Source of the DNA: an uncultured Lachnoclostridium sp. | GTDB lineage: Bacteria > Bacillota > Clostridia > Lachnospirales > Lachnospiraceae | DNA length: 64,000 nt | Direction: 5' to 3' | Assembly (NCBI GenBank): GCA_944381625.1 | Contig: CALWLW010000002.1 | Span: 310,001-374,000, forward strand | In this document: positions 54,201 to 61,632 of the stretch, in pieces | Numbering within the stretch: the stretch's first letter is position 1 | Layout of the letters: each line of letters starts with the position of its first letter | Made by a program: the position numbers and the translations under genes | Notes under the pieces: generated by a model | What the model was told of the DNA's origin: nothing | What the model saw: only the letters and a program-made list of their open reading frames with translations | Databases searched by the model: none

Positions 54201-55672
54201 ATGTACAGCTGGTAAGCTTCGGCTGCGGCCACGACGCGTACCTGTCCGACGAGATTATCCGGCTGATGAAAGAGATCTCAGGCAAGACACCGCTGGTGCT
54301 GAAACTGGACGAGAGCGATATTCAGGGTCCTCTGCGCATCCGCGTGCGTTCCTTTTTGGAGACGCTGACCCTGCGCAGGGACGCGGAGGATGGAAGTGGA
54401 ATCCGGGAACTGCCGGAGCCCTATCCGGTGAAATTCACCTCCGGGGACCGGAAGGAACGGGTGGTGCTGATCCCCAATACCTCCCATGCGTTCAGCCGCA
54501 TCATGGCGGCGGCGTTCGCCGGGCAGGGGCTGCGCACGGAATCGCTGGAACTGGGCCGGGAGGACGCGATCCGGTACGGCAAGCAATATGTACATAACGA
54601 TATCTGTTTTCCTGCCCAGATGGTGATCGGGGAAGCGCTGGCGGCGCTGAAGAGCGGAAAATATGACCTGGACCATGTGGCCATCGGCATGGGGAAATAT
54701 ATGGGAGACTGCAGGCTGACTCATTACAGCCGCCTCCTGCGCAAAGCCCTGGACGACGCGGGATTTTCCCAGGTGCCGATCCTGACCAATGACGACCAGG
54801 ATCCCCACAGGATCCATCCGGGCTTCCGCATGAACCTGCTCACGTCCGTGCGGATTGCCTTCGCCCTGCCTATGATCGACGCGCTGGAAGCGCTGCTTCG
54901 GAAGATCCGGCCCTATGAGAAGCAGGCGGGCGCGGCGGAGGAAGCCTTTGAAAAAGGGATGGACGCTCTGGCACGGGGGCTGGAGACCGGCGGCGTCGCA
55001 GGAGCGAAGAAAGGCTTTGCCAGGGCGGTGGAACTTCTGAAAGGAGTGGAGTACGACCGCAGCACGGAACGGCCCAAGGTGCTGATTGTGGGAGAATACC
55101 TGCTGAATTTCCATCCGGGAGCCAATCATGATATTGAGGATTATCTGGAACGGAACGGATTTGAGATCATCGAAGCCCATATGACGGACGTGATCCGGAA
55201 GACTTATTTTACCAAAGATACGCAGATCAGGGAATATCATCTGAAAACGCCGTTTGTGCAGAAGAGCTGGTACCGGATCGCGGATGAAGTGTTTGAACTG
55301 GCTCACAATACCACGGACAGGATTGCGGCCGCCCACCCGCTGTACACGCCGCCCTGCCGCCTGCCGGAGCTGGTGAAGAACAGCGACGCCATTATCCAGC
55401 ACACCTTCGACACCGGCGAAGGGGTACTGATCCCGGCGGAGATCATTCATTACGCGGAACAGGGATGCAGGGCCTTTGTGATCCTTCAGCCCTTCGGCTG
55501 CCTGCCCAACCATATCGTGGGGCGCGGGATCGCGAAGAAACTGAAGAGCCTGTACCCGGACGTGCAGATCCTTCCGCTGGACTATGACCCGGACGTGAGC
55601 TTCGCCAATATTGAGAACCGGCTGCAGATGCTGATTATGAATGTGAAGAATCAGAATCCCGCCAGGTCATGA
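51290..55672 (+). CDS. Large 2-hydroxyacyl-CoA dehydratase activator-like protein
   Basis: A 1460-aa protein. Two BadF/BcrA-type ASKHA ATPase modules lie in tandem (GIDIGSTTTK at residues 9-18 and GIDSGSTTTKF near 343). The second carries the 4Fe-4S ligand region NEACSSGCGSFLENFA. These are followed by a DUF2229 activase region (GIPRVLSFWDTAPFW) and an HgdB-like dehydratase region (FGCGHDAYLSDEIIRLMKE, ILTNDDQDPHRIHPGFR). Activators of this class spend ATP to send one low-potential electron into 2-hydroxyacyl-CoA dehydratases. The fused four-part form is common in Clostridia but its substrate is unknown. It uses a TTG start with GGAGG 7 nt upstream. No hgdA/hgdB pair is adjacent. Confidence 0.88.
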   Translation: MEKERLQIGIDIGSTTTKIVAVDQEKDEIVYSDYRRHSAQQVQSVTDCLKRLKERFPAAGLRLALTGSGAKKLADRLGLPYVQEVVANSIAIRKLYKEVRTAIELGGQDAKVLFFRREEKTGRLDVADMRMNGSCAGGTGAFLDEVAAILRTPVEELNRVAEQGETVYDISGRCGVYAKTDIQPLLNQGVSRANLALSSFHAVAKQTIGGLAQGLDIRGPVLFEGGPMTFNPRLIRVFAERLELPEEEILVPEHPEIMVAYGAALSLEELFEENRTEADIDALLSVLESVRRENHAPDAGRTAVFFASDEEKKAFLRRHALPKNDWHPQAGQKVRAYLGIDSGSTTTKFVLMDEEEHILDSFYASNAGEPLEVAKKALLAMRDRWKKAGAELEILAAGTTGYGELLFGKAFSAEYHVVETVAHARASAKYVPDATFLLDIGGQDMKAIWLDRGVITNIVVNEACSSGCGSFLENFAASLHIPVEVIAETAFSAESPAALGSRCTVFMNSSIVTAQRSGRQPEDIMAGLCRSIIENVFTKVIRVSNLDSLGDRIVVQGGTFRNDAVLRALEQYLGREVTRAPYPGMMGAIGAALLAKEDRERQVSQGKEPPKTFIGLDAMETFSYSRAEESVCPFCGNHCRRTVLRFSNGEAWVTNNRCERGEVLGDPKDASVAAQVKARQEERNKTPNLFRLREKLLFQEYPLEHTPADRGVKMGIPRVLSFWDTAPFWTTFLRSLGFQVCLSAPSSRAMYESGLSAVTSDTVCFPAKLVHGHLRNLKKRGADRIFMPSVTTVPSENTEASSQSMCAVVKGYPFVIRNSDNPEERWGIPLDTPLFHWYRSEDREKQLTEYMEQAFGVPAEETRRAIREGDRAMQSFHEQLKQAGQEVIEQMRREGRFAVVLASRPYQNDALVNHDLPEMFVSQGIPVLTVDSLPGLKDIDLSRSTVEIVNNFHARMLAGAILAARRPELEYVQLVSFGCGHDAYLSDEIIRLMKEISGKTPLVLKLDESDIQGPLRIRVRSFLETLTLRRDAEDGSGIRELPEPYPVKFTSGDRKERVVLIPNTSHAFSRIMAAAFAGQGLRTESLELGREDAIRYGKQYVHNDICFPAQMVIGEALAALKSGKYDLDHVAIGMGKYMGDCRLTHYSRLLRKALDDAGFSQVPILTNDDQDPHRIHPGFRMNLLTSVRIAFALPMIDALEALLRKIRPYEKQAGAAEEAFEKGMDALARGLETGGVAGAKKGFARAVELLKGVEYDRSTERPKVLIVGEYLLNFHPGANHDIEDYLERNGFEIIEAHMTDVIRKTYFTKDTQIREYHLKTPFVQKSWYRIADEVFELAHNTTDRIAAAHPLYTPPCRLPELVKNSDAIIQHTFDTGEGVLIPAEIIHYAEQGCRAFVILQPFGCLPNHIVGRGIAKKLKSLYPDVQILPLDYDPDVSFANIENRLQMLIMNVKNQNPARS

Positions 55673-56294
55673 AAAGGCCGGCGGCCAGGGGCAGAAGGCA
55701 GGCATAGATGCTCCGAACGCCCCAGAGCTTCATGCAGAACCAGCAGTAGATGACGCCGGCGTGGAAGCACAGCAGCGTCCCGCCGTAGAAACGAAAACGG
55801 GCCAGATGCTTTTCCTCCCGGCTGTACAGATATTCGGCGAGCCCCGCGAAGCACTGGCGCAGATTGTTGGTGGAAAAGATCGTGGCGCTGTTGAAGTCCG
55901 CCGCCTGGGTGTAGGCGAGCCACTGCACGGCGGTGGCGAAGAACATGGGATAGAGCGCCAGCACCGGATCAGCGTCCCCCGGTATCTGCGCCAGCAGCAC
56001 GCAGGCGGCCGCATCGATGAGGATGGAAAGATACCGTACATCCCATTTCTTCAGAAATTTCGGTATAAGGGTGGCGAAGACGATGCCGCCTATGTAGCAG
56101 AGCGTGGCACCCAGCCGGATCAGGAAATCCGGGAGGGAGGCTCCCAGGCCGTCAATGGTCAGGTAGATCAGGTTGGAGGTCTCGGAGGAACCGAAGGTGG
56201 CGCTGCGCGTCATCAGGGCGTAAACGCCAAAGAAGCCCCCCACCAGAGCCATGGCGTGGTGGGCGGCAGTCTGTGTCTTGTCTTTTGTATTCAT
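55635..56294 (-). CDS. YoaK/DUF1275 family membrane protein
   Basis: A 219-aa protein with about six membrane helices and the DUF1275 pattern (ALVGGFFGVYALMTRSATFG, ETSNLIYLTID, FNSATIFSTNNLRQCF). Function unknown; the family is often linked to stress or transport loci. Its ATG overlaps the treR stop (ATGA), so it is co-translated with the trehalose repressor. Its end overlaps the convergent activator-like gene by 38 nt, leaving no room for a terminator between them. Confidence 0.85.
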   Translation of the reverse strand: MNTKDKTQTAAHHAMALVGGFFGVYALMTRSATFGSSETSNLIYLTIDGLGASLPDFLIRLGATLCYIGGIVFATLIPKFLKKWDVRYLSILIDAAACVLLAQIPGDADPVLALYPMFFATAVQWLAYTQAADFNSATIFSTNNLRQCFAGLAEYLYSREEKHLARFRFYGGTLLCFHAGVIYCWFCMKLWGVRSIYACLLPLAAGLFMTWRDSDSSHS

Positions 56295-57025
56295 GAGGAT
56301 TTCCTCCTTATCGCATTATCCTGGAAACGAAAGTAGTCCGGCCGGTGACGGGACTGGGTGTATTCAAACATCACCCCGTCGCTGTTGTAGGTCTGGCTGG
56401 TGATGACCGCCAGGCAGTTGTAGTCGTCCACGTTCAACTCCAGATATTTCTCGTCGATCTGGGTGATTTTCTCCACGGTAACGGTCCGTTTGCTGTTGAC
56501 AATGGTCATGTGGAGGGTATTCTCCAGATAGTCATAGACAGATTTTCCGGCGATGTCGGCTGACAGTCCGGGTACTGCGCTTTTTAAAAAATAGTTGTGG
56601 TTGATAATCAGCGGCTTTTGATCCAGATAGTGGAGCCGCTGTACGTAGTAAAGTTCCGCTCCCTCAGGAAAGCCGGTGCGCGCCGCGATCTTCTGATCGG
56701 CGGTGAGCTCCATGAACTGCAGCACGCGCGTGCTGCCCCGGCGGCGGTTGCGCAGGGAGGATTCCTGGAAGGACTCGATGCTGCCCAGAGTATAGGAAGC
56801 CTGTTCCACAGCCTGATAGATGTTGCGGACGCCCTTGCCGGGGAGCGTCTGTACGTATCCGTCGGCCACCAGGTTGGACAGGGCCCGTCGGACCGTGTTC
56901 CTGGAACAGCCATAGGACAGGATCAGCTGATGCTCAGAGGGCAGAAGCGCCTGGTAGGCATACTCCCCTTCTTCGATTTTCTGTTTTAAATCTTTATAGA
57001 TCGATTCGTACTTACTTCTGGGCAT
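56291..57025 (-). CDS. treR: GntR-family trehalose operon repressor (TreR-like)
   Basis: A 244-aa GntR/HutC-family regulator with an N-terminal winged helix (SKYESIYKDLKQKIEEGEYA, LPSEHQLILSYGCSRNTVRRA) and a UTRA ligand domain (RVLQFMELTADQKIAARTG, FEYTQSRHRPDYFRF). It lies divergent from treP-treC, and two palindromes of the TreR type flank the treP promoter. It therefore most likely represses trehalose uptake until trehalose 6-phosphate binds. It is followed by yoaK in the same unit. Its own promoter overlaps the intergenic region. Confidence 0.9.
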   Translation of the reverse strand: MPRSKYESIYKDLKQKIEEGEYAYQALLPSEHQLILSYGCSRNTVRRALSNLVADGYVQTLPGKGVRNIYQAVEQASYTLGSIESFQESSLRNRRRGSTRVLQFMELTADQKIAARTGFPEGAELYYVQRLHYLDQKPLIINHNYFLKSAVPGLSADIAGKSVYDYLENTLHMTIVNSKRTVTVEKITQIDEKYLELNVDDYNCLAVITSQTYNSDGVMFEYTQSRHRPDYFRFQDNAIRRKSS

Positions 57026-57108
57026 TTTTGTTCTGCTCCTTTACGTTTCGCTGCCGTACATTTACCTTCGTCGTCTGCTGGTCCTCGGCTGTGATGGAAC
57101 TGTATCAT

Positions 57109-57136
57109 ATTATAAATGCTTAGATAAAAAAGTCAA
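57109..57136 (-). promoter_or_regulatory. treR promoter
   Basis: On the minus strand TTGACT (57131-57136), 16 bp, TATAAT (57109-57114). It faces away from the treP promoter, whose first operator begins 14 bp away. Confidence 0.6.
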
Positions 57137-57146
57137 GAAAAAAGTA

Positions 57147-57193
57147 TTGACTTGTTTAAACAAGTATGCTATATTCAACTTGTTCAAACAAGT
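57147..57193 (+). promoter_or_regulatory. treP promoter flanked by two TreR operators
   Basis: TTGACT (57147-57152), 17 bp, TATATT (57170-57175). ACTTGTTTAAACAAGT (57150-57165) is a perfect palindrome over the -35. ACTTGTTCAAACAAGT (57178-57193) sits just after the -10. Centres are 28 bp apart. Confidence 0.82.
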
Positions 57194-57224
57194 TTGCGTG
57201 AAAACACAAAACAGGAGGGGAATC

Positions 57225-59183
57225 ATGGCAAAGTATACGGAAGAAGTAAAACAGCTTCTGGAACTGGTCGGGGGAAAGGAAAATATTTCCGCAGTCTCCC
57301 ACTGTATGACGAGGATGCGCTTCGTCCTCGTGGATGAGAAGAAAGCAAAGACAAAAGAGATCGAGAAGATCAAATGCGTCAAGGGTACGTTCACTCAGGC
57401 CGGACAGTATCAGGTCATCATCGGCAACGACGTATCTACCTTTTACAATGAGTTTACGGCTTACGCAGGGGTAGAAGGCGTGAGCAAAGAGGCGGCCAAG
57501 CAGGCGGCCAAGAGCAATCAGAACTGGATACAGAAGATGATGAGCAATCTGGGCGAGATCTTCGCGCCGATTATCCCGGCTCTGATCTGCGGAGGTCTTA
57601 TCCTGGGCTTCCGGAACGTGATCGACAGCATCGCGTTTTTTGAGAACGGAACAAAGACTCTGGTGGATATCTCCCAGTTCTGGGCGGGCATCGACAGTTT
57701 CCTGTGGCTGATCGGAGAGGCGATCTTCCATCTGCTGCCGGTGGGCATCGTTTGGTCCATCACCAAGAAGATGGGTACGACGCAGATCCTGGGTATTATC
57801 CTTGGTCTGACCCTGGTATCTTCCCAGCTGCTGAACGGCTTCTCTGTGGCTTCTACGCCGGCTTCTGAGATCCCGGTATGGGATTTCGGTTTTGCCCAGG
57901 TGCAGATGATCGGTTATCAGGGACAGGTGATCGCGGCTATGATGGCCGGCTTCGTCCTGGTGTATCTGGAGAAATTCTTCCGTAAAATATGTCCGGCAGT
58001 GGTGAGCATGATCGTTGTGCCGTTCTGCTCCCTGGTTCCGGCAGTCTTTATCGCACATATGGTAGTAGGCCCCATCGGCTGGACGATCGGCAACGCCATC
58101 GCGTCCGTAGTCTATGTGGGACTGACTTCCAATATCCGCTACGTGTTTGCGGCAGTCTTCGGACTGGTCTACGCGCCCATCGTTATGACAGGTCTTCATC
58201 ACATGACCAACGCCATCGACACTCAGCTGGTGACCATGAGCGGCGGTACAATCCTGTGGCCCATGATCGCGCTGAGCAATATCGCGCAGGGTTCCAGCGT
58301 GCTTGCTATGAGCATGCTTCAGAAAAAGAATGAGAGAGCGCAGCAGGTAAACGTGCCCGCATGCATCTCCTGCTACCTGGGCGTTACCGAGCCGGCTCTG
58401 TTCGGTGTGAACCTGAAATATGTATTCCCGCTGATCTGCGGCATGATCGGTTCCGGAGTAGCGGCAGTGATCTCCGTAGGCTTCGGCGTGGAAGCTACCA
58501 GCATCGGCGTGGGCGGCCTTCCGGGCATCCTGTCCATTAAACCGCAGTTTTACCTGTACTTCCTGCTGGCTATGGCGGCGGCAATCGTGATCCCGTTCGT
58601 CCTGACCACGATTGTAGGAAAGAAGAGACTCTCCGGAGAAGAACTGTACGGAGAAGAAGCCGAAGAGGCCATGGAAGCGGCAGCGGAGGCAGAAGCGCAG
58701 GCAGAGGCCGCGCAGGAAGCTGTAGAAGTAAAAGAGTTAAAAGCAGGGCTGACCGGCAAGGTGATCCCGCTGGATGAAGTACCGGACGACGTATTCTCCC
58801 AGCACATTATGGGCGACGGCGTTGCCATCGAACCGGAGAACGATACGGTGGTGGCCCCGGCGGACGCGAAGGTAGGCGTGGTGATGGCGGACAGCGGCCA
58901 TGCGTGCGGCCTGATCTTTGCCAACGGAGCGGAGCTTCTGATTCATGTGGGCGTGGATACGGTGGATATGAACGGAGACGGATTTGAACTTCTGGTAAAA
59001 GAAGGGGATCAGGTCCGTGCAGGACAGCCACTGATCCGTTTTGACAAAGATAAGATCCGCGCGGCGGGACATCCCACAGTGACCATGTTCATTGTGACAG
59101 AGCAGGGGAACGCAGGGAATATTGAATATCTGACCGGCATGGATGCGAAGGCCGGCGAGACCACAGTCATCCGTTTTGCATAA
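57225..59183 (+). CDS. treP: Trehalose PTS permease, EIIB-EIIC-EIIA fusion
   Basis: It imports trehalose and phosphorylates it to trehalose 6-phosphate. The 652-aa protein has EIIB with phospho-cysteine C27 (ISAVSHCMTRMRF) and an EIIC membrane domain (about 105-480). An alanine/glutamate-rich linker follows (about 485-508), then EIIA with active H574 in LLIHVGVDT. Classical TreB/TreP lack EIIA and borrow the glucose one; here it is built in. ATG at 57225 follows AGGAGGGG. treC follows at 33 nt. Confidence 0.92.
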   Translation: MAKYTEEVKQLLELVGGKENISAVSHCMTRMRFVLVDEKKAKTKEIEKIKCVKGTFTQAGQYQVIIGNDVSTFYNEFTAYAGVEGVSKEAAKQAAKSNQNWIQKMMSNLGEIFAPIIPALICGGLILGFRNVIDSIAFFENGTKTLVDISQFWAGIDSFLWLIGEAIFHLLPVGIVWSITKKMGTTQILGIILGLTLVSSQLLNGFSVASTPASEIPVWDFGFAQVQMIGYQGQVIAAMMAGFVLVYLEKFFRKICPAVVSMIVVPFCSLVPAVFIAHMVVGPIGWTIGNAIASVVYVGLTSNIRYVFAAVFGLVYAPIVMTGLHHMTNAIDTQLVTMSGGTILWPMIALSNIAQGSSVLAMSMLQKKNERAQQVNVPACISCYLGVTEPALFGVNLKYVFPLICGMIGSGVAAVISVGFGVEATSIGVGGLPGILSIKPQFYLYFLLAMAAAIVIPFVLTTIVGKKRLSGEELYGEEAEEAMEAAAEAEAQAEAAQEAVEVKELKAGLTGKVIPLDEVPDDVFSQHIMGDGVAIEPENDTVVAPADAKVGVVMADSGHACGLIFANGAELLIHVGVDTVDMNGDGFELLVKEGDQVRAGQPLIRFDKDKIRAAGHPTVTMFIVTEQGNAGNIEYLTGMDAKAGETTVIRFA

Positions 59184-59216
59184 ATCATTGGAGCGGATGG
59201 GAAGGAGAAGGACAGG

Positions 59217-60866
59217 ATGGATTTTAAGAAAAGTGTAGTATACCAGATTTATCCGAAATCTTTTTGCGACAGCAATGGGGACGGCTTCGGCGACCTGAAA
59301 GGCGTGACCGCAAAGCTGGACTATTTAAAGGAACTGGGAGTGGATTACATCTGGATGACGCCGTTTTTCGTATCTCCGCAGAATGACAACGGTTATGATG
59401 TGGAGGACTACTACAATATTGATCCCCGCTACGGGACGATGGAGGATTTTGAGGAGCTTTGCCAGGGAGCGGCGGACAGGGGAATCCGCATCATGCTGGA
59501 CATGGTGTTCAACCATACGTCCACCCGCCATGAGTGGTTCCAGAAAGCCCTGAGCGGCGATCCCAGGTACAAAGACTTCTATATTTTCAAAAAGGGCAAA
59601 GGCCCCGGCGTGCCTCCCACCAACTGGGAGAGCAAATTCGGCGGCAACAGCTGGGAATATGTGGAGAAGTTTGACGAGTATTATCTGCACCTGTTCGACG
59701 TGACCCAGGCGGATCTGAACTGGGATAATCCGGAGGTGCGTGCGGAGATCCAGAAGGTCGTGCGGTTCTGGATGGAGAAAGGCGTGAAGGGATTCCGCTT
59801 CGATGTGGTGAACCTGATCAGCAAAGGGGCGTTTGAGGACGACTTTGAAGGCGACGGCCGCAGGTTCTATACGGACGGCCCCAGGATTCACGAATATCTC
59901 CAGGAGCTGAACGCGGCCACCTTCGGCACGGACGCGGAGATCATCACTGTGGGCGAGATGTCCAGTACCTCCATGGAGAACTGCTACCGGTACGCTTCGG
60001 AGGACGGCAAAGAGCTGTCCATGGTATTCAGCTTCCACCATCTGAAGACAGACTTCGTGGGGAATGAGAAATGGGTGATCGTCCCGAACGATTTCCAGAA
60101 GCTGAAACAGATCCTGTTCGACTGGCAGACCCATATGTCGGAGAACCATGCGTGGAACGCGGTGTTCTGGTGCAACCACGATCAGCCCAGAGTGGTATCC
60201 AGGATGGGTGACGAAGGGAAATACTGGAAAGAGTCGGCAAAGATGCTGGGCACGGTGATCCACTGCCTGAGAGGTACACCGTACATCTACCAGGGCGAGG
60301 AGCTGGGCATGACCAACGCAGGTTTCAACCAGATCGATCAGTACAAGGACGTGGAGAGTCTGAACCACTTCCGGATCCTTGTGGAAAAGGGTGTGCCGGA
60401 GTCCGCGGCCTATGAGATCCTGAAGATTCATTCCAGGGATAACAGCCGTACCCCCATGCAGTGGGACGGCGGCAAATATGCGGGCTTCTCTGACGCGGAG
60501 CCGTGGATCAGCGTAAATCCCAACCATGTGCGCATCAACGCGGAGGCGCAGCTTCAGGACGAGGATTCCATCTTCCATTATTATCAGAAGCTGATCCGTC
60601 TGCGCAAGGACTACGATGTGATCGCTTATGGAGATCTGGAGCCGCTGGACGCAAAACATCCGTCTGTGATGGCTTACCGCAGAACCTGGGAGAATCAGGA
60701 GCTTCTGATGATCGCCAACTTCTATGGAAAAGAGACAGCCTGGGACGCGGGCTGTGATCTGGAAGGCTACACAAGACTGGCCGGCAGCTACGCAGACACC
60801 AGCCTGGTGGGGACGGAAGTAAAGCTCAGGCCCTATGAGGCGGCAGTGCTGTATAAAGAGAACTAA
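59217..60866 (+). CDS. treC: Trehalose-6-phosphate hydrolase
   Basis: TreC splits trehalose 6-phosphate into glucose and glucose 6-phosphate. The 549-aa GH13 enzyme starts SVVYQIYPKSFCDSNGDGFG and has nucleophile D196 in GFRFDVVN, acid/base E247 in TVGEMSS, and the third acidic residue in WCNHDQPR. Position directly behind treP under TreR-type operators supports the trehalose assignment over a plain oligo-1,6-glucosidase. A terminator follows at 60943-60971. Confidence 0.93.
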   Translation: MDFKKSVVYQIYPKSFCDSNGDGFGDLKGVTAKLDYLKELGVDYIWMTPFFVSPQNDNGYDVEDYYNIDPRYGTMEDFEELCQGAADRGIRIMLDMVFNHTSTRHEWFQKALSGDPRYKDFYIFKKGKGPGVPPTNWESKFGGNSWEYVEKFDEYYLHLFDVTQADLNWDNPEVRAEIQKVVRFWMEKGVKGFRFDVVNLISKGAFEDDFEGDGRRFYTDGPRIHEYLQELNAATFGTDAEIITVGEMSSTSMENCYRYASEDGKELSMVFSFHHLKTDFVGNEKWVIVPNDFQKLKQILFDWQTHMSENHAWNAVFWCNHDQPRVVSRMGDEGKYWKESAKMLGTVIHCLRGTPYIYQGEELGMTNAGFNQIDQYKDVESLNHFRILVEKGVPESAAYEILKIHSRDNSRTPMQWDGGKYAGFSDAEPWISVNPNHVRINAEAQLQDEDSIFHYYQKLIRLRKDYDVIAYGDLEPLDAKHPSVMAYRRTWENQELLMIANFYGKETAWDAGCDLEGYTRLAGSYADTSLVGTEVKLRPYEAAVLYKEN

Positions 60867-60942
60867 AACAGAGTATATAAACCGGAAAACGCCGCCGCAG
60901 AGAAGCGGAGGCAGCTGGAAAACCATATGGTATTTTTGAAAC

Positions 60943-60971
60943 AACGGCATGGCTTTGGTCATGCCGTTTCT
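60943..60971 (+). terminator. Terminator of the treP-treC operon
   Basis: AACGGCATG (60943-60951) and CATGCCGTT (60960-60968), 9-bp stem, followed by TCTTCT. Confidence 0.75.
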
Positions 60972-61041
60972 TCTGCCTCAAAATCCCACAGACAAGATTT
61001 ACAAAAACCCGGACGAAATCACCCTTTTAATGAGAAAAATG

Positions 61042-61070
61042 TTGAGAAAACCCTGCCCATACGATATAAT
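61042..61070 (+). promoter_or_regulatory. Promoter of the hydrogenase operon
   Basis: TTGAGA (61042-61047), 17 bp, perfect TATAAT (61065-61070), 82 nt before the first gene. Confidence 0.7.
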
Positions 61071-61152
61071 AACTGTAATATTCACCAAAAAAGAATGGTG
61101 ATATTGCGCGGGATACAGCAGAATACCGTATCAAACACAAGGAGGTAGAAGA

Positions 61153-61632
61153 ATGTTAAGTCAGTCTTACTATGACAAGGCAGATGAGATCATCGAACAG
61201 TATGGCAGAAAAGCCAGTTCGCTGATCCCTATTATGCAGGATATTCAGGGGGAATACCGCTATCTGCCCAAGGAGCTGCTGACCTATGTAGCGAAGGAAA
61301 TCGGCGTGAAGGAGGCTAAGGCCTACAGCGTCGCCACATTCTATGAGAATTTCTCTTTTGAGGCAAAAGGGAAATACATCATCAAAGTCTGCGACGGCAC
61401 GGCCTGCCATGTGCGGAAATCCACACCGATTCTGGAGGCACTGCAGAAGGAACTGGGGCTCAGTAAGAAAAAACACACGACAGACGACATGATGTTTACC
61501 GTGGAGACCGTCTCCTGCCTGGGAGCCTGCGGACTGGCGCCCACCTTAACCGTAAACGATGAAGTGCATCCCAATATGACGCCGGAGAAAGCCCTGGCTC
61601 TTTTGGATGAATTGAGAGGAGGAACGGTATGA
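61153..61632 (+). CDS. NuoE-like subunit of NADH-dependent hydrogenase (HydC/HndA type)
   Basis: The 159-aa thioredoxin-fold subunit carries one 2Fe-2S cluster. Ligands are C and C in DGTACHVRKS and in SCLGACGLAP. In electron-bifurcating hydrogenases it works with the NuoF-like flavoprotein and the H-cluster subunit to couple NADH and ferredoxin to H2. It is first in the operon with AAGGAGG upstream, and overlaps the next gene by 4 nt. Naming varies (hydC, hndA, nuoE). Confidence 0.9.
   Translation: MLSQSYYDKADEIIEQYGRKASSLIPIMQDIQGEYRYLPKELLTYVAKEIGVKEAKAYSVATFYENFSFEAKGKYIIKVCDGTACHVRKSTPILEALQKELGLSKKKHTTDDMMFTVETVSCLGACGLAPTLTVNDEVHPNMTPEKALALLDELRGGTV

Noticed and set aside
59325..60962. 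545-aa open frame antisense to treC
   Set aside because: treC has all catalytic residues on the plus strand; the reverse frame has none.
61078..61104. Rex-type redox operator ahead of the hydrogenase genes
   Set aside because: The inverted repeat TTCACC/GGTGA lacks the TTGTGAA-N6-TTCACAA pattern and one arm has an extra base.
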